Shown piece after piece: positions 9,036-19,227 of a stretch of DNA of 64,000 bases. Position numbers and translations under genes: made by a program. Origin of the DNA: DATJHM01 sp963777355 (lineage in GTDB: Bacteria > Chloroflexota > Ktedonobacteria > Ktedonobacterales > Ktedonobacteraceae); the NCBI GenBank assembly GCA_963777355.1, contig CAVZQK010000055.1, positions 124,001 to 188,000 of the forward strand, given 5' to 3'. Numbering within the stretch: the stretch's first letter is position 1; every line of letters starts with the position of its first letter. Under the pieces are notes generated by a model. The model did no database searches. It saw only the letters and a list, made by a program, of their open reading frames with translations, and was not told the DNA's origin.

Positions 9036-10774
9036 AGACGCTTCGCTATCTTCTGCGTCTCGTAGCATATAGACCCTGGAGCTACAGTTGTCGCGTGATT
9101 TTATTGCTCGCATGTTACGCCGAACGCATAGTCTTCGGCTTGACGGTACAACGCTTTTTCAACATTCTGCCAACGCAACCAGCCTTAACGCTGAGTCTGC
9201 TAAACCTGTTCTTTCCCTGGATTCTGGCGATTATAATCCGCTTAGGCGTCTGCTATCTCGCCACATTTGGCACAATAAATTTTACCTTCTCCACTGGAGC
9301 ACTCCTCCAACGCACCCTGCTTCAGTACTTTCTAGCAGAGAAGCCAGGAGCATCTCCCTTACCTGAAACGATTGGCGATATCCAGAGCCGTTTCCGAGAT
9401 GATACCCAGATTATTGTCACATTTCTCAATGACTTTGCCGACGCTTGCGCCACGTCCCTCTATACTTTCACAGTCTTTCTGCTACTCTGGCACGTCAATG
9501 CCTTGATGACGCTACTGGTCTTTCTGCCATTAAGCGCTATTCTTCTTCTTGAAAAACGCGCTCAGCGAGTACTGGAGAAATATCGCGTAGCCAGTCGCCA
9601 GGCCACAGGCGATGTTACAGGAGCAATCGGTGAGATCTTTTCTGCCGTGCAAGCCATTCAGGTCGCTGGTGCAGAGCACTCTATCCTGCACCATTTCCGC
9701 GCCATCAACAGCAAACGCAGAACAAAAATACTACAAGACCGCGTTCTATCCAGTGCGCTTAATTCGACTATAGGAAATCTAGTCGTACTTAACCAGGCCC
9801 TGGTCCTTGTGTTGGCTGCGCTGCTTACGTTTCAGAGCCAATTCCATCCCGGCGATCTGGTGATTTTTCTGATCTATATAGGCATTACGAGCAACTTTTT
9901 TCAAAGTACCGGCTCTCTATTTGCCCAACTTACGCAGGTACGCGTCTCACTGCAACGTCTAGAACGACTCATGCAGCCTGAAACAGGCAATACCTCACTT
10001 CTACCCACTTTTTTAGCCAGGCCGCAATCTAACGTACCTGCTTTTACGACAAGTACACAAGTGTTAAAAGTTCTTGAGGCCAAAAATCTTACTTATCGCT
10101 ATCCGGCGACTACCTCTGGCATTGAAAAAATCGATCTGGAGATTAAGCAAGGGCAATTGGTCGTCATTACTGGGCGTGTAGGTTCGGGTAAAACAACATG
10201 CTTGCAAGTTTTGCTAGGCCTGCTCCCTGCGCAAGCTGGAACTATCTGCTGGAATGGAGAGATAGTCTCCAATCCAGCAAACTTTTTTGTGCCGCCGCGT
10301 AGTGCCTATACCGCCCAGGTCCCAACGCTTTTCAGCGAGACGCTGCAAGAGAATATTCTGCTCGATTTACCAGCAGAAAAGGTGAATCTTTCTAATGCAC
10401 TTTATAGTGCTATCCTGGAACCAGATATCGCACAAATGGAACATGGGCTGGAGACCCTTATAGGTACACACGGCGTCAAACTATCCGGAGGACAGATCCA
10501 GCGTACAGCCATCGCCCGTATGCTTGTGCGTACACCAGAACTGCTCGTGATGGATGACCTTTCAAGCGCTCTGGATGTCGAGACTGAACAACTTCTCTGG
10601 TCCCGTTTATTCAGCCAGGAGCGGAGAACCTATCTCGTCGTCTCGCATCGGCAATCTCTCCTCAAACAAGCCAATCACATTATTGTTCTAAAGGATGGCC
10701 AGATCGAGGCCCAGGGTACCTTAGCCTACCTTCTAGAGTATTCCGTCGAGATGCGCCTGCTCTGGCAAAGCTAG
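9032..10774 (+). CDS. ABC exporter half-transporter, subunit B
   Basis: 580 residues with the same layout as its partner: a membrane domain (~1-320) then an ATPase. Walker A is GRVGSGKTT (~380), the signature is a consensus LSGGQIQR (~484), and Walker B is LLVMDDLSSALD, where the usual catalytic Glu is Asp. The H-loop His is present in VVSHRQS. With subunit A (good Walker B, altered signature) this predicts one working and one degenerate ATP site, as known for heterodimeric exporters. Its start overlaps the end of subunit A by four bases. The gene is followed by 135 bases before the next start. Confidence 0.92.
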   Translation: MKTLRYLLRLVAYRPWSYSCRVILLLACYAERIVFGLTVQRFFNILPTQPALTLSLLNLFFPWILAIIIRLGVCYLATFGTINFTFSTGALLQRTLLQYFLAEKPGASPLPETIGDIQSRFRDDTQIIVTFLNDFADACATSLYTFTVFLLLWHVNALMTLLVFLPLSAILLLEKRAQRVLEKYRVASRQATGDVTGAIGEIFSAVQAIQVAGAEHSILHHFRAINSKRRTKILQDRVLSSALNSTIGNLVVLNQALVLVLAALLTFQSQFHPGDLVIFLIYIGITSNFFQSTGSLFAQLTQVRVSLQRLERLMQPETGNTSLLPTFLARPQSNVPAFTTSTQVLKVLEAKNLTYRYPATTSGIEKIDLEIKQGQLVVITGRVGSGKTTCLQVLLGLLPAQAGTICWNGEIVSNPANFFVPPRSAYTAQVPTLFSETLQENILLDLPAEKVNLSNALYSAILEPDIAQMEHGLETLIGTHGVKLSGGQIQRTAIARMLVRTPELLVMDDLSSALDVETEQLLWSRLFSQERRTYLVVSHRQSLLKQANHIIVLKDGQIEAQGTLAYLLEYSVEMRLLWQS

Positions 10775-10909
10775 CAATCTATGTGAACATAAGTGAGCAA
10801 TAAGCTGATCTTTGCAGCTAAATGGACGTAATCACAGTACCAGTAGATGTAGAGAGAGGAATGCTATATAATAGGACGGTCCTCAAAAAGAGTTTCAAAG
10901 GAGAACTAT

Positions 10910-11612
10910 ATGACGACCATTGCAGCCAGGCAGCCCCATTCCAGATTACGGTGGGGCTTACTTGGGGGAGTCATACTCATTGCGCTACTGATAGGTTATG
11001 GTCTTCTGCGCTATCCCACTACCCTGACATTAGCTGATGAAACCCTTGTTCTGCTAGCGATGAGCATTACGCTGGCCCTCTATGTGGGTATTACGCTCTA
11101 TAGCACCGCAATTATCAAGATTGATCAACAGGTAATCAGGTCCAGCATAGGCTTCGGCCTCTTCATTGGCTTTCTCTGGATGACCGAAGTCTTCAGCGGC
11201 AATTTTGGTGATCCTACCAATCCAATTATTATGCTACTCTATCGCGGCAGTACACTCCTGAGTAATTACCGCTGCCCTCTTTGCAGGGGTAATCAGCACA
11301 CGTAGAAGTGGCAGTATTCGCTCAGCCTGTCTGGTAGGGGTCTGGAGCGGCCTGATTAATGGTTTAATTACCGCAGGTGCCGCCTTGCTTATGACCTATA
11401 TCTTCATGGACACACTGAAATACAATGCGCAAAATATTCAGGAATTTTTGCATAATCCAGTAGGGGCTGCTGACATCACAACCTTCCTGACTGGAGATAT
11501 TATTCTCGCGAGCATGAGTCATCTCGTCGTTGGCCCTATTTTTGGTATTGTTATGGGTGGCATCGGTGGTCTTTTAGGGAAAGGTCTCCATATTTCCGAG
11601 CATAGACAATGA
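10910..11612 (+). pseudogene. hypothetical multi-pass membrane protein, one-base frameshift
   Basis: The start at 10910 lies behind AAAGGAG. The first frame encodes four hydrophobic segments up to YRGSTLLS. A single extra base near 11264 shifts the frame, which then continues with VITAALFAGVISTRRSG, more hydrophobic segments (GVWSGLINGLITAGAALLM) and the end at 11612 (GIVMGGIGGLLGKGL). The total length of 703 bases is one more than a multiple of three, consistent with a single insertion. The restored protein would have ~233 residues. Function unknown. A TATAAT-like box lies at 10869-10874. Confidence 0.6.
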
Positions 11613-11786
11613 ACTACCGCTGAGCTAAAAACATCGTGGTTTTCTCGCCAACACATATAAATATGATAAGATTTTAGTATTGAAAAACACCTTCACAAAA
11701 GCTATTATTTGTTTGGACGCGAAAAACCCGATAATAATCTCGATAGATGCGGGGAATTTATGCCCTGGCAAGCAAGCAGGAGTACT

Positions 11787-11975
11787 ATGAGCAACAGGTC
11801 GTTTCAGCAGTCAGGACAACCGCCGGAACAGGCACGGATTCAGGTACAGTGTATTAATTGTCGTACAACGCAGTGGATTCGTGGCCCGCAACCGCTACGC
11901 AAAGCTACTATCGTACGCTGGGACTGCCCGCATTGCCATTTTAATAATCAAACCAACCTGAACAGTAAACCATGA
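11787..11975 (+). CDS. small zinc-ribbon protein
   Basis: 62 residues with two Cys pairs, CINC and CPHC, 27 residues apart, forming a probable treble-clef or zinc-ribbon fold (VQCINCRTTQWIRG ... VRWDCPHCHFNN). I chose the ATG at 11787 because AGGAG lies five bases upstream; an earlier in-frame ATG at 11709 has no such site. Likely a small nucleic-acid or protein-binding module; function unknown. Confidence 0.55.
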   Translation: MSNRSFQQSGQPPEQARIQVQCINCRTTQWIRGPQPLRKATIVRWDCPHCHFNNQTNLNSKP

Positions 11976-11996
11976 TCTAAGAAAGTGCATTCATAT

Positions 11997-12638
11997 TTAT
12001 CTATCATGAGGCATACTTTTCAGCGAGGTACCGTCGAGATAGTAAAACATTTTTTGGTTGAAATCCGTAAAATTCTGGTAAACTTCAGCGTGCAGCCCTA
12101 CCTCTCGCGCTGTTGCTACATTGATGAGGCTATCATCCCAAAATAGGATATTTTGGGCAGGGACATCTCCTAAACTACTGAGCACATGAGAGAAAAAGGC
12201 CAGATCATGTTTCATACATCCAATATACGCTGAAGAAAACATACCATCAAAGGCTTCGGCAAAACCCATCTTCTCAAGAATATAGGCTGTACGATACTTC
12301 TCCTGGTTAGTAGCAACATAACAGCGTATACCTTGCCGTCTGAATTGAGCAACTGAGTGCATTAATTGTTCATCAATACAATGCTCTGCTTGAAACCAGT
12401 AAGCAAGGAATTCATCGACACTGCTCTGCCAGCCCCAGGGTTGAAGGTAAGAGCCCAATAGTTGTTTCAAGTCGGCCCGCCCGGTTAGACACTCTATGAA
12501 AGGACCACGAAAGAACGGAGCTGTCATTTCTCTACTAAGACCATGATCGCGAGCCAAATGTTTGCTGAATGCTTCGCCATTGGCAAGTACACCATCAACG
12601 TCAAAGAGTATGACTTGTAACAAAGTATTCTCCCTCAT
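11997..12638 (-). CDS. HAD-superfamily hydrolase
   Basis: 213 residues from the ATG at 12638. HAD motif I is ILFDVDGVLANGEAF with the nucleophile and acid Asp pair. Motif II is near CYVATNQEKYR, and motif IV is ILFWDDSLINVATAREVG. A helical cap lies between motifs I and II (~residues 20-100). It probably dephosphorylates a small phosphometabolite; the substrate cannot be predicted. An in-frame extension to 12746 is possible but would put poorly conserved residues before motif I. It is convergent with the zinc-ribbon gene and divergent from the methyltransferase gene. Confidence 0.85.
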   Translation of the reverse strand: MRENTLLQVILFDVDGVLANGEAFSKHLARDHGLSREMTAPFFRGPFIECLTGRADLKQLLGSYLQPWGWQSSVDEFLAYWFQAEHCIDEQLMHSVAQFRRQGIRCYVATNQEKYRTAYILEKMGFAEAFDGMFSSAYIGCMKHDLAFFSHVLSSLGDVPAQNILFWDDSLINVATAREVGLHAEVYQNFTDFNQKMFYYLDGTSLKSMPHDR

Positions 12639-12823
12639 CTTATGTATTTTACTATATTCTTTTCTGAGAAGCAGGCATTTACTTGTTGAGCATATAATAC
12701 AAAAGATAGTAGCATATTTTAAGGCTAATCTGCTAGATGGAAACAAGTTGCATCTTTATACGAGCCAGTATCCTCTAGCAGAAAAAAGCTCTATCCTCAT
12801 TTATGGTAATTGAAAGGAAAAGT

Positions 12824-13636
12824 ATGACAAACTTTACTAATGCGGATTACCTCAAAAATAAACAATACGCCGACGGCTCAAATCTTAATGCCCGCATTCA
12901 ACTGCACGAGCGCTTTGGACAGAGAAAACAAGATTGGCATCGCTGGGTCTTTGAGCAAATTCAAGCCCCTGAGAAGAGTAAATTGCTAGAGCTGGGCTGC
13001 GGTCCTGGCTGGCTCTGGATTAAAAATCTGGATCGTATTCCGCCTGATTGGGATATCACGCTCTCTGATCTGTCGGCAGGGATGATTGCAGAGGCAAAAC
13101 AAAACATCATGGCGCGGGAAAGTCAGCATCCTTTTCATTATGAGGTCGTTGACGTGCAAGCGATCCCTTTTGCCGATCAGAGTCTGGATGTCGTTATCGC
13201 CAATCATATGCTCTATCACGTCCCAGACAGGGACAAAGCACTCGCAGAGATCCGACGTGTCTTGAAGCCTGGAGGAACCTTTTATGCAGCGACTAATGGT
13301 CTGGGACATTTGCATGAGCTTAACTTGCTGACAGGACCTTTCGCAACACCAGAAGATAGTTTGCGCACGAATGATGATGTTTTTGCACTGGAGAATGGGG
13401 AAGCGCAGATCAAACGCTATTTCAGAGATGTTGAGAAGCGCGAAAACCAGGATTTTCTTGCAGTTACAGAGACAGAGCCACTACTAGCATTTATCCTTTC
13501 AACTCCCTTTAAAGAAGTTATCACCAATGACAAACTTACTACTTTACGCCAGCAGATTGACGAGCGTATTGCTAGTGAAGGAGCTATTCGTATCGCCAGA
13601 CATACAGGTTTGTTTCTCGCCAACGGCATAAAATAA
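12824..13636 (+). CDS. class I SAM-dependent methyltransferase
   Basis: 270 residues, starting at the ATG at 12824 behind GAAAGGA. Motif I is LLELGCGPGWLWIKN (~residues 47-60), the acidic residue after strand 2 is in ITLSDLSAGMI, and motif IV is LDVVIANHMLYHVPD, followed by ALAEIRRVLKPGGTFYAATN. This is a Methyltransf_11/25-type small-molecule methyltransferase. The substrate is unknown, and the neighbours (HAD hydrolase, small HTH protein) do not define a pathway. Confidence 0.88.
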   Translation: MTNFTNADYLKNKQYADGSNLNARIQLHERFGQRKQDWHRWVFEQIQAPEKSKLLELGCGPGWLWIKNLDRIPPDWDITLSDLSAGMIAEAKQNIMARESQHPFHYEVVDVQAIPFADQSLDVVIANHMLYHVPDRDKALAEIRRVLKPGGTFYAATNGLGHLHELNLLTGPFATPEDSLRTNDDVFALENGEAQIKRYFRDVEKRENQDFLAVTETEPLLAFILSTPFKEVITNDKLTTLRQQIDERIASEGAIRIARHTGLFLANGIK

Positions 13637-13785
13637 AAACAATACCAGCTAAAGCATAAAATTTTCTCTCTGAGCCACAGCAGGCAAGCAGAGAAAAAGC
13701 ACCTGCCTTGTTTGCTCTCCAAATAGTTATATGCGGGGTGGTAGCCTGCAATCACAAAAAGGAGAGAGGACAAGGCAAATGCAGC

Positions 13786-13989
13786 TTATTCTTCAGCTTC
13801 ATGACCTGGAGCGAAAAAATTTCGCCGCCAGATACGAGCATATGCTCCGGTGCAACCAACCGTTCTAGCAAGCTGTTGACTGCTCAACATGGGGTCTTGC
13901 CGAAGCAATGCATGAATACGTGCTTTAGCAGTACGAATGGTTGCGGGAAAACGTTCAAATTCTTGTCGTGGTCGCCTTGATCTATTCAT
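13786..13989 (-). CDS. small HTH-like protein
   Basis: 67 residues from the ATG at 13989, which has a strong GAGGAG eight bases upstream. The sequence is very basic at the start (NRSRRPRQEFERFP) and contains a helix-turn-helix-like stretch, IHALLRQDPMLSSQQLARTV then GCTGAYARIWRRNF. It may be a small DNA-binding protein. No family was recognised with certainty. It converges on the methyltransferase gene. Confidence 0.5.
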   Translation of the reverse strand: MNRSRRPRQEFERFPATIRTAKARIHALLRQDPMLSSQQLARTVGCTGAYARIWRRNFFAPGHEAEE

Positions 13990-14043
13990 CAAGAGAACTC
14001 CTCGTAAGGGCTTTTTTCTCTGCTCTGGCCTATATTCCGGCAA

Positions 14044-14512
14044 TTACAGGTAAAGAGTCTTTCACTCTCTATCCGACAAGAATAGCAGAGAAGAAGATTT
14101 CAGTCAATCATTCCGGACAGTTTCCTATGAACGAGCAAAAAAAGAATGGTTGAGCCTATTTTTGACAAACTTCTAGCTTTAGTATTCTAGGAGATAGAGG
14201 AGAAAGAATTTAAAAAATCGTTATAGAGGTAGACTATCACAACTCTATTTTAAATGCAATATAATAGGAGCTCTATCTGACCACGAGAATCCCGCAGGGG
14301 AAGGGGACCACTCTCCCTTCAAAACGTGTCCGGGAGATACACGGAACGATAGAGCGGGTATCAGGAGTCTTCTTAAGACACCTGCAATAGAAACTTTTGG
14401 CTAATAAAAAACGTGGCATAAGCACAATTTTAAAAAGATCGCGCCAGGTTGGTAACAGTTTAGAGATGATTTTATCCGAGGAAATTTTAACTATCAAACT
14501 TTGGAGGAAGAT
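14044..14512. other. intergenic stretch without a recognised gene
   Basis: About 470 bases upstream of the CinA-like gene. No convincing gene on either strand. The ribosome-binding site of the next gene (GGAGG, about 14502-14506) is at the end. The region presumably holds promoters for both divergent neighbours. Confidence 0.4.
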
Positions 14513-15238
14513 ATGAACACAACGAACCGCTCTACACGGATACTGCGGGTAGCAGAATTGAAAGAAGAGACAGTTCGTGAAAAGCTTAGATCATTACCTA
14601 AACAGAATGATATTGAAATTACTATCCAGCCTTCAGAGGAGGCAACTGATATATGTATAAGGAGCAAGAAAACAGATGAGGAAGCAGAGCAAAGCCTCCT
14701 AGCAATAGAACAAAAGATACGCGAAATTCTCACTGACTTTATCTTTAGTACCGAAGACACCACGCTACAACAAGTAATTGGTAACTATCTTGCAGAGCAA
14801 AACCTGACAGTCGCAACAATGGAATCGCTAACCGGCGGGTTGATCGCAAGCGCATTAACTGATGTACACGAGAGTTCAGCACATTTTCTGGGTGGCATCG
14901 TCGCTTATAGTACGCTCCTGAAAGAGCGTATGGGCGTGCCACACGACATCATGGAAAAATATGGGGTCATCAGCAATGAAACGGCGATAGCAATGGCCAG
15001 AGCAGTACGTAAGACATTACAAATCGAGATCGGTCTGGGTATCACAGGAGTTGCAGGTCCAGACAAGCAGGAGGATCAAGCGGTTGGAACAGTACATATT
15101 GCAATTGATGGACCCTATGGTGTGATGAGTTGTATGGGTTCGGAGCAATGTGCTGGTCCCAACCGCGAAGAGAACAAAAAGGCTGCCACCATCTCAGCTC
15201 TCAATCTGCTCAGGCGTTACCTGGAAAAAAAGGGGTAG
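14513..15238 (+). CDS. CinA C-terminal family protein (putative NMN amidohydrolase)
   Basis: 241 residues from the ATG at 14513 behind GGAGG. Residues ~85-241 match the CinA C-terminal domain (PncC type, deamidating nicotinamide mononucleotide): TVATMESLTGGLIASALTD, FLGGIVAYSTLLKERMGV, YGVISNETAIAMARAVR and GLGITGVAGPD followed by VGTVHIAI. The first ~80 residues are not the MoCF-like domain of full-length CinA. They are an unrelated charged region (LRSLPKQNDIEITIQPSEE) of unknown role. The molecule is therefore a short PncC fused to a novel N-terminal segment. Confidence 0.82.
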   Translation: MNTTNRSTRILRVAELKEETVREKLRSLPKQNDIEITIQPSEEATDICIRSKKTDEEAEQSLLAIEQKIREILTDFIFSTEDTTLQQVIGNYLAEQNLTVATMESLTGGLIASALTDVHESSAHFLGGIVAYSTLLKERMGVPHDIMEKYGVISNETAIAMARAVRKTLQIEIGLGITGVAGPDKQEDQAVGTVHIAIDGPYGVMSCMGSEQCAGPNREENKKAATISALNLLRRYLEKKG

Positions 15239-15437
15239 CAATTGGAACGGGCTTAATAAGAATATCCTTTCATGCATTTACGCATATAAATGCATAATAC
15301 TGTATCCCTTGTAATATAGAAATAACACTATTTCGTTTCAGAGAGGAAGAGAAATAGATTCTTTTTTGGGTATTTACACTATGAGAGGTTTAGTAGTATA
15401 ATAACGTCAGGTGGAAATGTGGGAAAGAGGGCATACT
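15239..15437. promoter_or_regulatory. AT-rich upstream region with a small inverted repeat
   Basis: The segment before the lipoprotein gene contains TGCATTTA at about 15273-15280 and its complement TAAATGCA a few bases later. This could be an operator, or a terminator for the CinA-like gene. No consensus promoter was fixed. Confidence 0.25.
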
Positions 15438-16831
15438 ATGAGCACTATACGACAACTTTTTGCAGTCAGCATTCTGGTCATCCTGGTATTTGCGGGACTA
15501 ACAGGCTGTAATACATCAACGAATAAGATAAATGTAAAAACACACCAACACTATCCTCCCCGATACCTGGCACAACGGCGTCAATCACCGTAATGCCTAC
15601 CAGCCCGGCGGTCCATGCCGTTGAGCTAGCTATCATGAACAATATCAAAGAGCATGGTTTTAACCCCGATCCGACTATCAACAATGGGTTAGGTGGGCTT
15701 TACATCAACTGGCGCTATGGCAGCAATCCGCTTCAGGTGAACGTCAACGGGACGGGAGAGACCGACGAGACCAGCGGCGCGACCCTGCGGCACGACGATC
15801 TGACTGATCTGCGCTACCTGCACAATATCTGGTCCTACAAAATTGAAAATCCAGGTGATACCAGCTTTGATAGCGAATTGAACCGCTATACACCTATCAT
15901 CAAGCATGAATTTCTGAACACGCACAACGAACGCGGCTGGCTATACGATATTCTGATTGATATCTATACGCTTTCGCATGATAACTTTTACAAAACTGCG
16001 GCCTTCAGTCTGGCGCAAAGCTATGCAAAAACCTACGATGCAAAAATTGGTACCATTTACAAAAAGAACACCACGACAAATACGCAAGGATCATACCGGG
16101 TTGACAATGCGCTGGAGGCAGGCTGCGCCCTGATTCAAGCGGGAACGCTGGCCAATAATACCGACTGGATACAAAAGGGCAAAAACGTCGTCAACTTTAT
16201 CTACGCCCATGCCTACATCTCGCAATATCACACGTTTCCAGCGCAGATCGGACATGTACTTGCAACAGATGGTACGCTTAATCCAGAACAGCCTTTCTAT
16301 TCAGGCCTCTCAAATCAAAATTACAACGTTGACGGCAGCATTGTACGCATGGGAAATATTAGCCAGATCATCATCTCCCTACTCGATACCTATCAGGTTA
16401 CCAATGAGCAGGATTACTTGAATAAGGCCACTGATCTGCTTGATGCGCTATCACTGCCCAATAATACTTTAGATATGTGGGATACGACAAACGGTGGCTA
16501 CTTCTATGACCTTAAATTCTCTGGCTCTTCCCCTTCACAGCCAGGCACAGCATCCATAGACAAAAATCGCAAGGAAGCAGGTAGACAAGCTATTATGCTC
16601 CAGGCCTATCATCTCGCCGATAATCTCACGAATCACCGTTACCAGACAATGGAAGATCGGATGCGTGACACGGCGCTAAATCATATCTATTCCTCGGATA
16701 TCCACGGTGTCACGTACCTGGTTAATAGCGATTGGTCTTTTCAGAAGTTCAAAAATGGCAGCTATAACAATATGGATACGACAGAAGCGATGGGCGCAGA
16801 GCTAGAGAGTCTTTTTTACTTGAGCAGATAA
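15438..16831 (+). pseudogene. lipoprotein with alpha/alpha-toroid glycosidase-like domain, frameshifted after the signal peptide
   Basis: The first frame encodes a lipoprotein signal peptide: MSTIRQLFAVSILVILVF then the lipobox LTGC. A base is lost in or near the A-run around 15536. The second frame reads through from TPTLSSPIPGTTASITVMPT to a ~410-residue domain ending at 16831. That domain is rich in helices and aromatic residues (GWLYDILIDIYTLSHD, RVDNALEAGCALIQAGTL, DTTNGGYFYDLKF), typical of six-hairpin glycosidase or GlcNAc-2-epimerase-like folds. I infer a cell-surface carbohydrate-active or -binding lipoprotein. Length modulo three fits one missing base, so this may be an intact gene with a sequence error. 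Confidence 0.65.
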
Positions 16832-16980
16832 CCAGATAGAGAAAGATTTATGCCTCTCTGGCTTCTTGCAAAGCAAATCACTCCTCTTTGTCGAGACAAA
16901 CTTTGTGCGGAAAAGGATGCTAGCCATCTCTAGCAACGAAGAGCAAACCGCACATTTGTTCTTCCCTTGTAAGGGGAACA

Positions 16981-17024
16981 CATTCAGAATGCCCCGATCT
17001 CTACGATACGGGGCATTCTGAATG
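16981..17024. terminator. perfect 16-bp hairpin between convergent genes
   Basis: CATTCAGAATGCCCCG (16981-16996) is followed after 12 bases by its exact complement (17009-17024). It lies between the 3' ends of the lipoprotein gene and the DUF4383 gene, where a bidirectional terminator is expected. There is no clear U-run. Confidence 0.6.
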
Positions 17025-17045
17025 GATCATAGTGGATGATTTCAG

Positions 17046-17495
17046 TTAGGCACTCAAACGGCGGCGGCCTGCAACAACGATATAGTAAGCAACAACCAGG
17101 GCCGCAATACCAGTAATCAGGTGCAGAATATGGTCTCCAGCGTTATCATGAACCAGACCCAGGAAGAGTCCATTGTCCGTACCATAAGAGCCAGCGGGGA
17201 AGTACAGAGCGGGAATCAGACCCAGGAGGCCAAACAGGGTAAAGACAATGCCAAAGATCCTGTTAAAGAGATGTGACTGACCGCTAAAAGCTGCGCCAAC
17301 ACCGAGCAGACCAACTATCAGGTTAATGATACTATGCAGGGTGTCCACATCAAAAATGCCAAACACAGCACGTACACCAGTAGCATTTTCCGTGGGAGTG
17401 AAAAAGCCGATGATCCCGATGAGCAGAAAGATGATACCTATCACTAGAGCAGTAATACGATTAGCGCTCCAGCTCGATCTTGTTTCCTGTAACAT
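17046..17495 (-). CDS. DUF4383 family membrane protein
   Basis: 149 residues with four membrane segments: ITALVIGIIFLLIGIIGFF, LHSIINLIVGLLGVGAAF, IFGIVFTLFGLLGLIPAL and ILHLITGIAALVVAYYIVV. The conserved small polar motif HDNAGDHILH before the last helix is typical of the DUF4383 family. The ATG at 17495 has GGAG eight bases upstream, which I prefer over the GTG three codons earlier. Function of the family is unknown. Confidence 0.8.
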   Translation of the reverse strand: MLQETRSSWSANRITALVIGIIFLLIGIIGFFTPTENATGVRAVFGIFDVDTLHSIINLIVGLLGVGAAFSGQSHLFNRIFGIVFTLFGLLGLIPALYFPAGSYGTDNGLFLGLVHDNAGDHILHLITGIAALVVAYYIVVAGRRRLSA

Positions 17496-17804
17496 AAGAG
17501 ACACTCCTTCTCAATTTTCAAAATGCATAACTACAAGTGTTATACGGATAAAAAACATTTTTCGCGTCAGATGCAGAAAGGGAAACAAAACGCCCTGATC
17601 TTTTTAGTGAATGAGGCTTTTTCATGAACGTGCTCAATCTTGATCTGAAGTGTTTTCAACCTTTCCAGATCATTCCAGCGAATGAGGGGAAACGAGCAGG
17701 CAGCATATTCTACTTGGCAGATAGATCAGCCATGCATGGGGCTGAAACAAACAACATACCCCATGCAGATAATAGCAGGCAGGCAAATAAAGCGTATCAG
17801 AGCA

Positions 17805-18737
17805 CTATTTTGTGCCAATGACGGCCTGCTGAGTATTCCAGAGATCCCATTTCTGAAGGATCTGGTGCAAAGTTCCATTATTTTTGAGAACGGTAATCGC
17901 CTGATCAACTTCTTTTTGCAGAGTTGCCGCGTTAGGATCGCTTTTATTGAAGCCGATAACATAGTCACTAAGCTCAAAGGGTTGCCCTATTGGCTTTAGC
18001 TTGCTATCAGACTGGCTCCCTGGGCCAATACCCTGTACATAGTAGGTCACGATTGGCAGGTCAATCAGTACAGCATCGATGCGACCAAGATCAAGATCAT
18101 TGAATGGTAGATCGGGATCGTAGGTCTTCAGTTTAATTTTCGGGTCTGAAGCTAAAATATCGGCTGCTTTGTAGCTGGCTCCCGTACCCACAGTAAGCCC
18201 TTCAAGATCGGTAAGGGATAACTTATCACTTGTAGTCTTGCTAGCAAAACGAGAATCATTGGCCCTAACAACAATCTGTTGACCGTAATGATAATAGGAT
18301 TGCGAAAATAATTCTGTCTTTTTACGGTCTTCGGTAATTTCCCAACCATTCATAATTACGTCGAATTTCCCTGCTCCCAGGGCCTGATCCAGTTGAGCAT
18401 AATCAGTCTCGATCTGCTTCTCAGTTACATTGAGCAATTTCGCAATAGCTGCGGCAATATCAACCTCGAAGCCAACGAGATTCGTGGGATTCTTGGGGTC
18501 CTGGAAGACGTAGGGAGCACCACCATCGGAAGTAGAACCCCATTGGAACTGTCCAGGGGTCTTCAAACCCTTATTGCCAATCTGTTGCACACTTGTAGTC
18601 CCGCTGCCACTTGCAGTCCCAGTTGGCACGTTGCCGCAAGATGCCAGAAATGATCCAAGCGAACCGCCAGCCACGAGAAGGCCGCCACTCTGACCGACAC
18701 GTCGTAAAAATGTTCGCCGATCCAATTCTTGAGTCAT
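17805..18737 (-). CDS. amino-acid-type ABC transporter substrate-binding lipoprotein
   Basis: 310 residues. The N-terminus has a twin-arginine-like motif (DRRTFLRRVG), a hydrophobic stretch and a lipobox (FLASCG), so it is probably exported and anchored. The mature part is a family-3 solute-binding fold: VGFEVDIAAAIAKLL, KFDVIMNGWEITEDRKK, LEGLTVGTGASYKAADIL and RIDAVLIDLPIVTYYVQG. It should bind a polar amino acid or related ligand. No permease or ATPase gene is adjacent, so it is an orphan component here. Confidence 0.88.
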   Translation of the reverse strand: MTQELDRRTFLRRVGQSGGLLVAGGSLGSFLASCGNVPTGTASGSGTTSVQQIGNKGLKTPGQFQWGSTSDGGAPYVFQDPKNPTNLVGFEVDIAAAIAKLLNVTEKQIETDYAQLDQALGAGKFDVIMNGWEITEDRKKTELFSQSYYHYGQQIVVRANDSRFASKTTSDKLSLTDLEGLTVGTGASYKAADILASDPKIKLKTYDPDLPFNDLDLGRIDAVLIDLPIVTYYVQGIGPGSQSDSKLKPIGQPFELSDYVIGFNKSDPNAATLQKEVDQAITVLKNNGTLHQILQKWDLWNTQQAVIGTK

Positions 18738-19227
18738 GCTCGGTATGCCTTTCTGAATTTTTCCAAAAACATTTGAAAAAGCCTGGTAACAACAAAAAGA
18801 TGCCCTACTAAAAAGAAGATCGGAAGTGATGAAATCGTGAGCGCATCAATACTCTGAGACAGGCAGCAGCAGCCGGGAAAAAGATAGTTTTGCTATACCC
18901 ACCTGACTATAGAGAAGGAGAGGCATCTCTATCAATTTACTTATCTTCTTCGACGCGAATCTCCAATTCTATTATTACTACGCATGGAAGAGAAAAAACA
19001 TCACATACGGCTGCTTGCTGCTATCTTGGCAAGCACTTTGAGCTTCTTCTTTCATTTTAAGAGCAAAAGACAAGGTATAATTGTAAAAAATGCGTTTTTG
19101 TGATGTTATAATTAAGAAGAGTTCCCGAAAGGTTCATGTATGCAAGAAGATTATGGCTTGTAACAATTTCTCAAGGATCTGCCAGGGGAAAAAACATATT
19201 TGATGCTTCTTGAGGAGGAGGGCTCGC
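18738..19227. other. intergenic region between divergent genes
   Basis: About 490 bases between the binding-protein gene and the first STAND regulator. It is AT-rich around 19070-19120 and probably holds both promoters. GAGGAGG at about 19211-19217 is the ribosome-binding site of the regulator. Nothing else was recognised. Confidence 0.4.
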
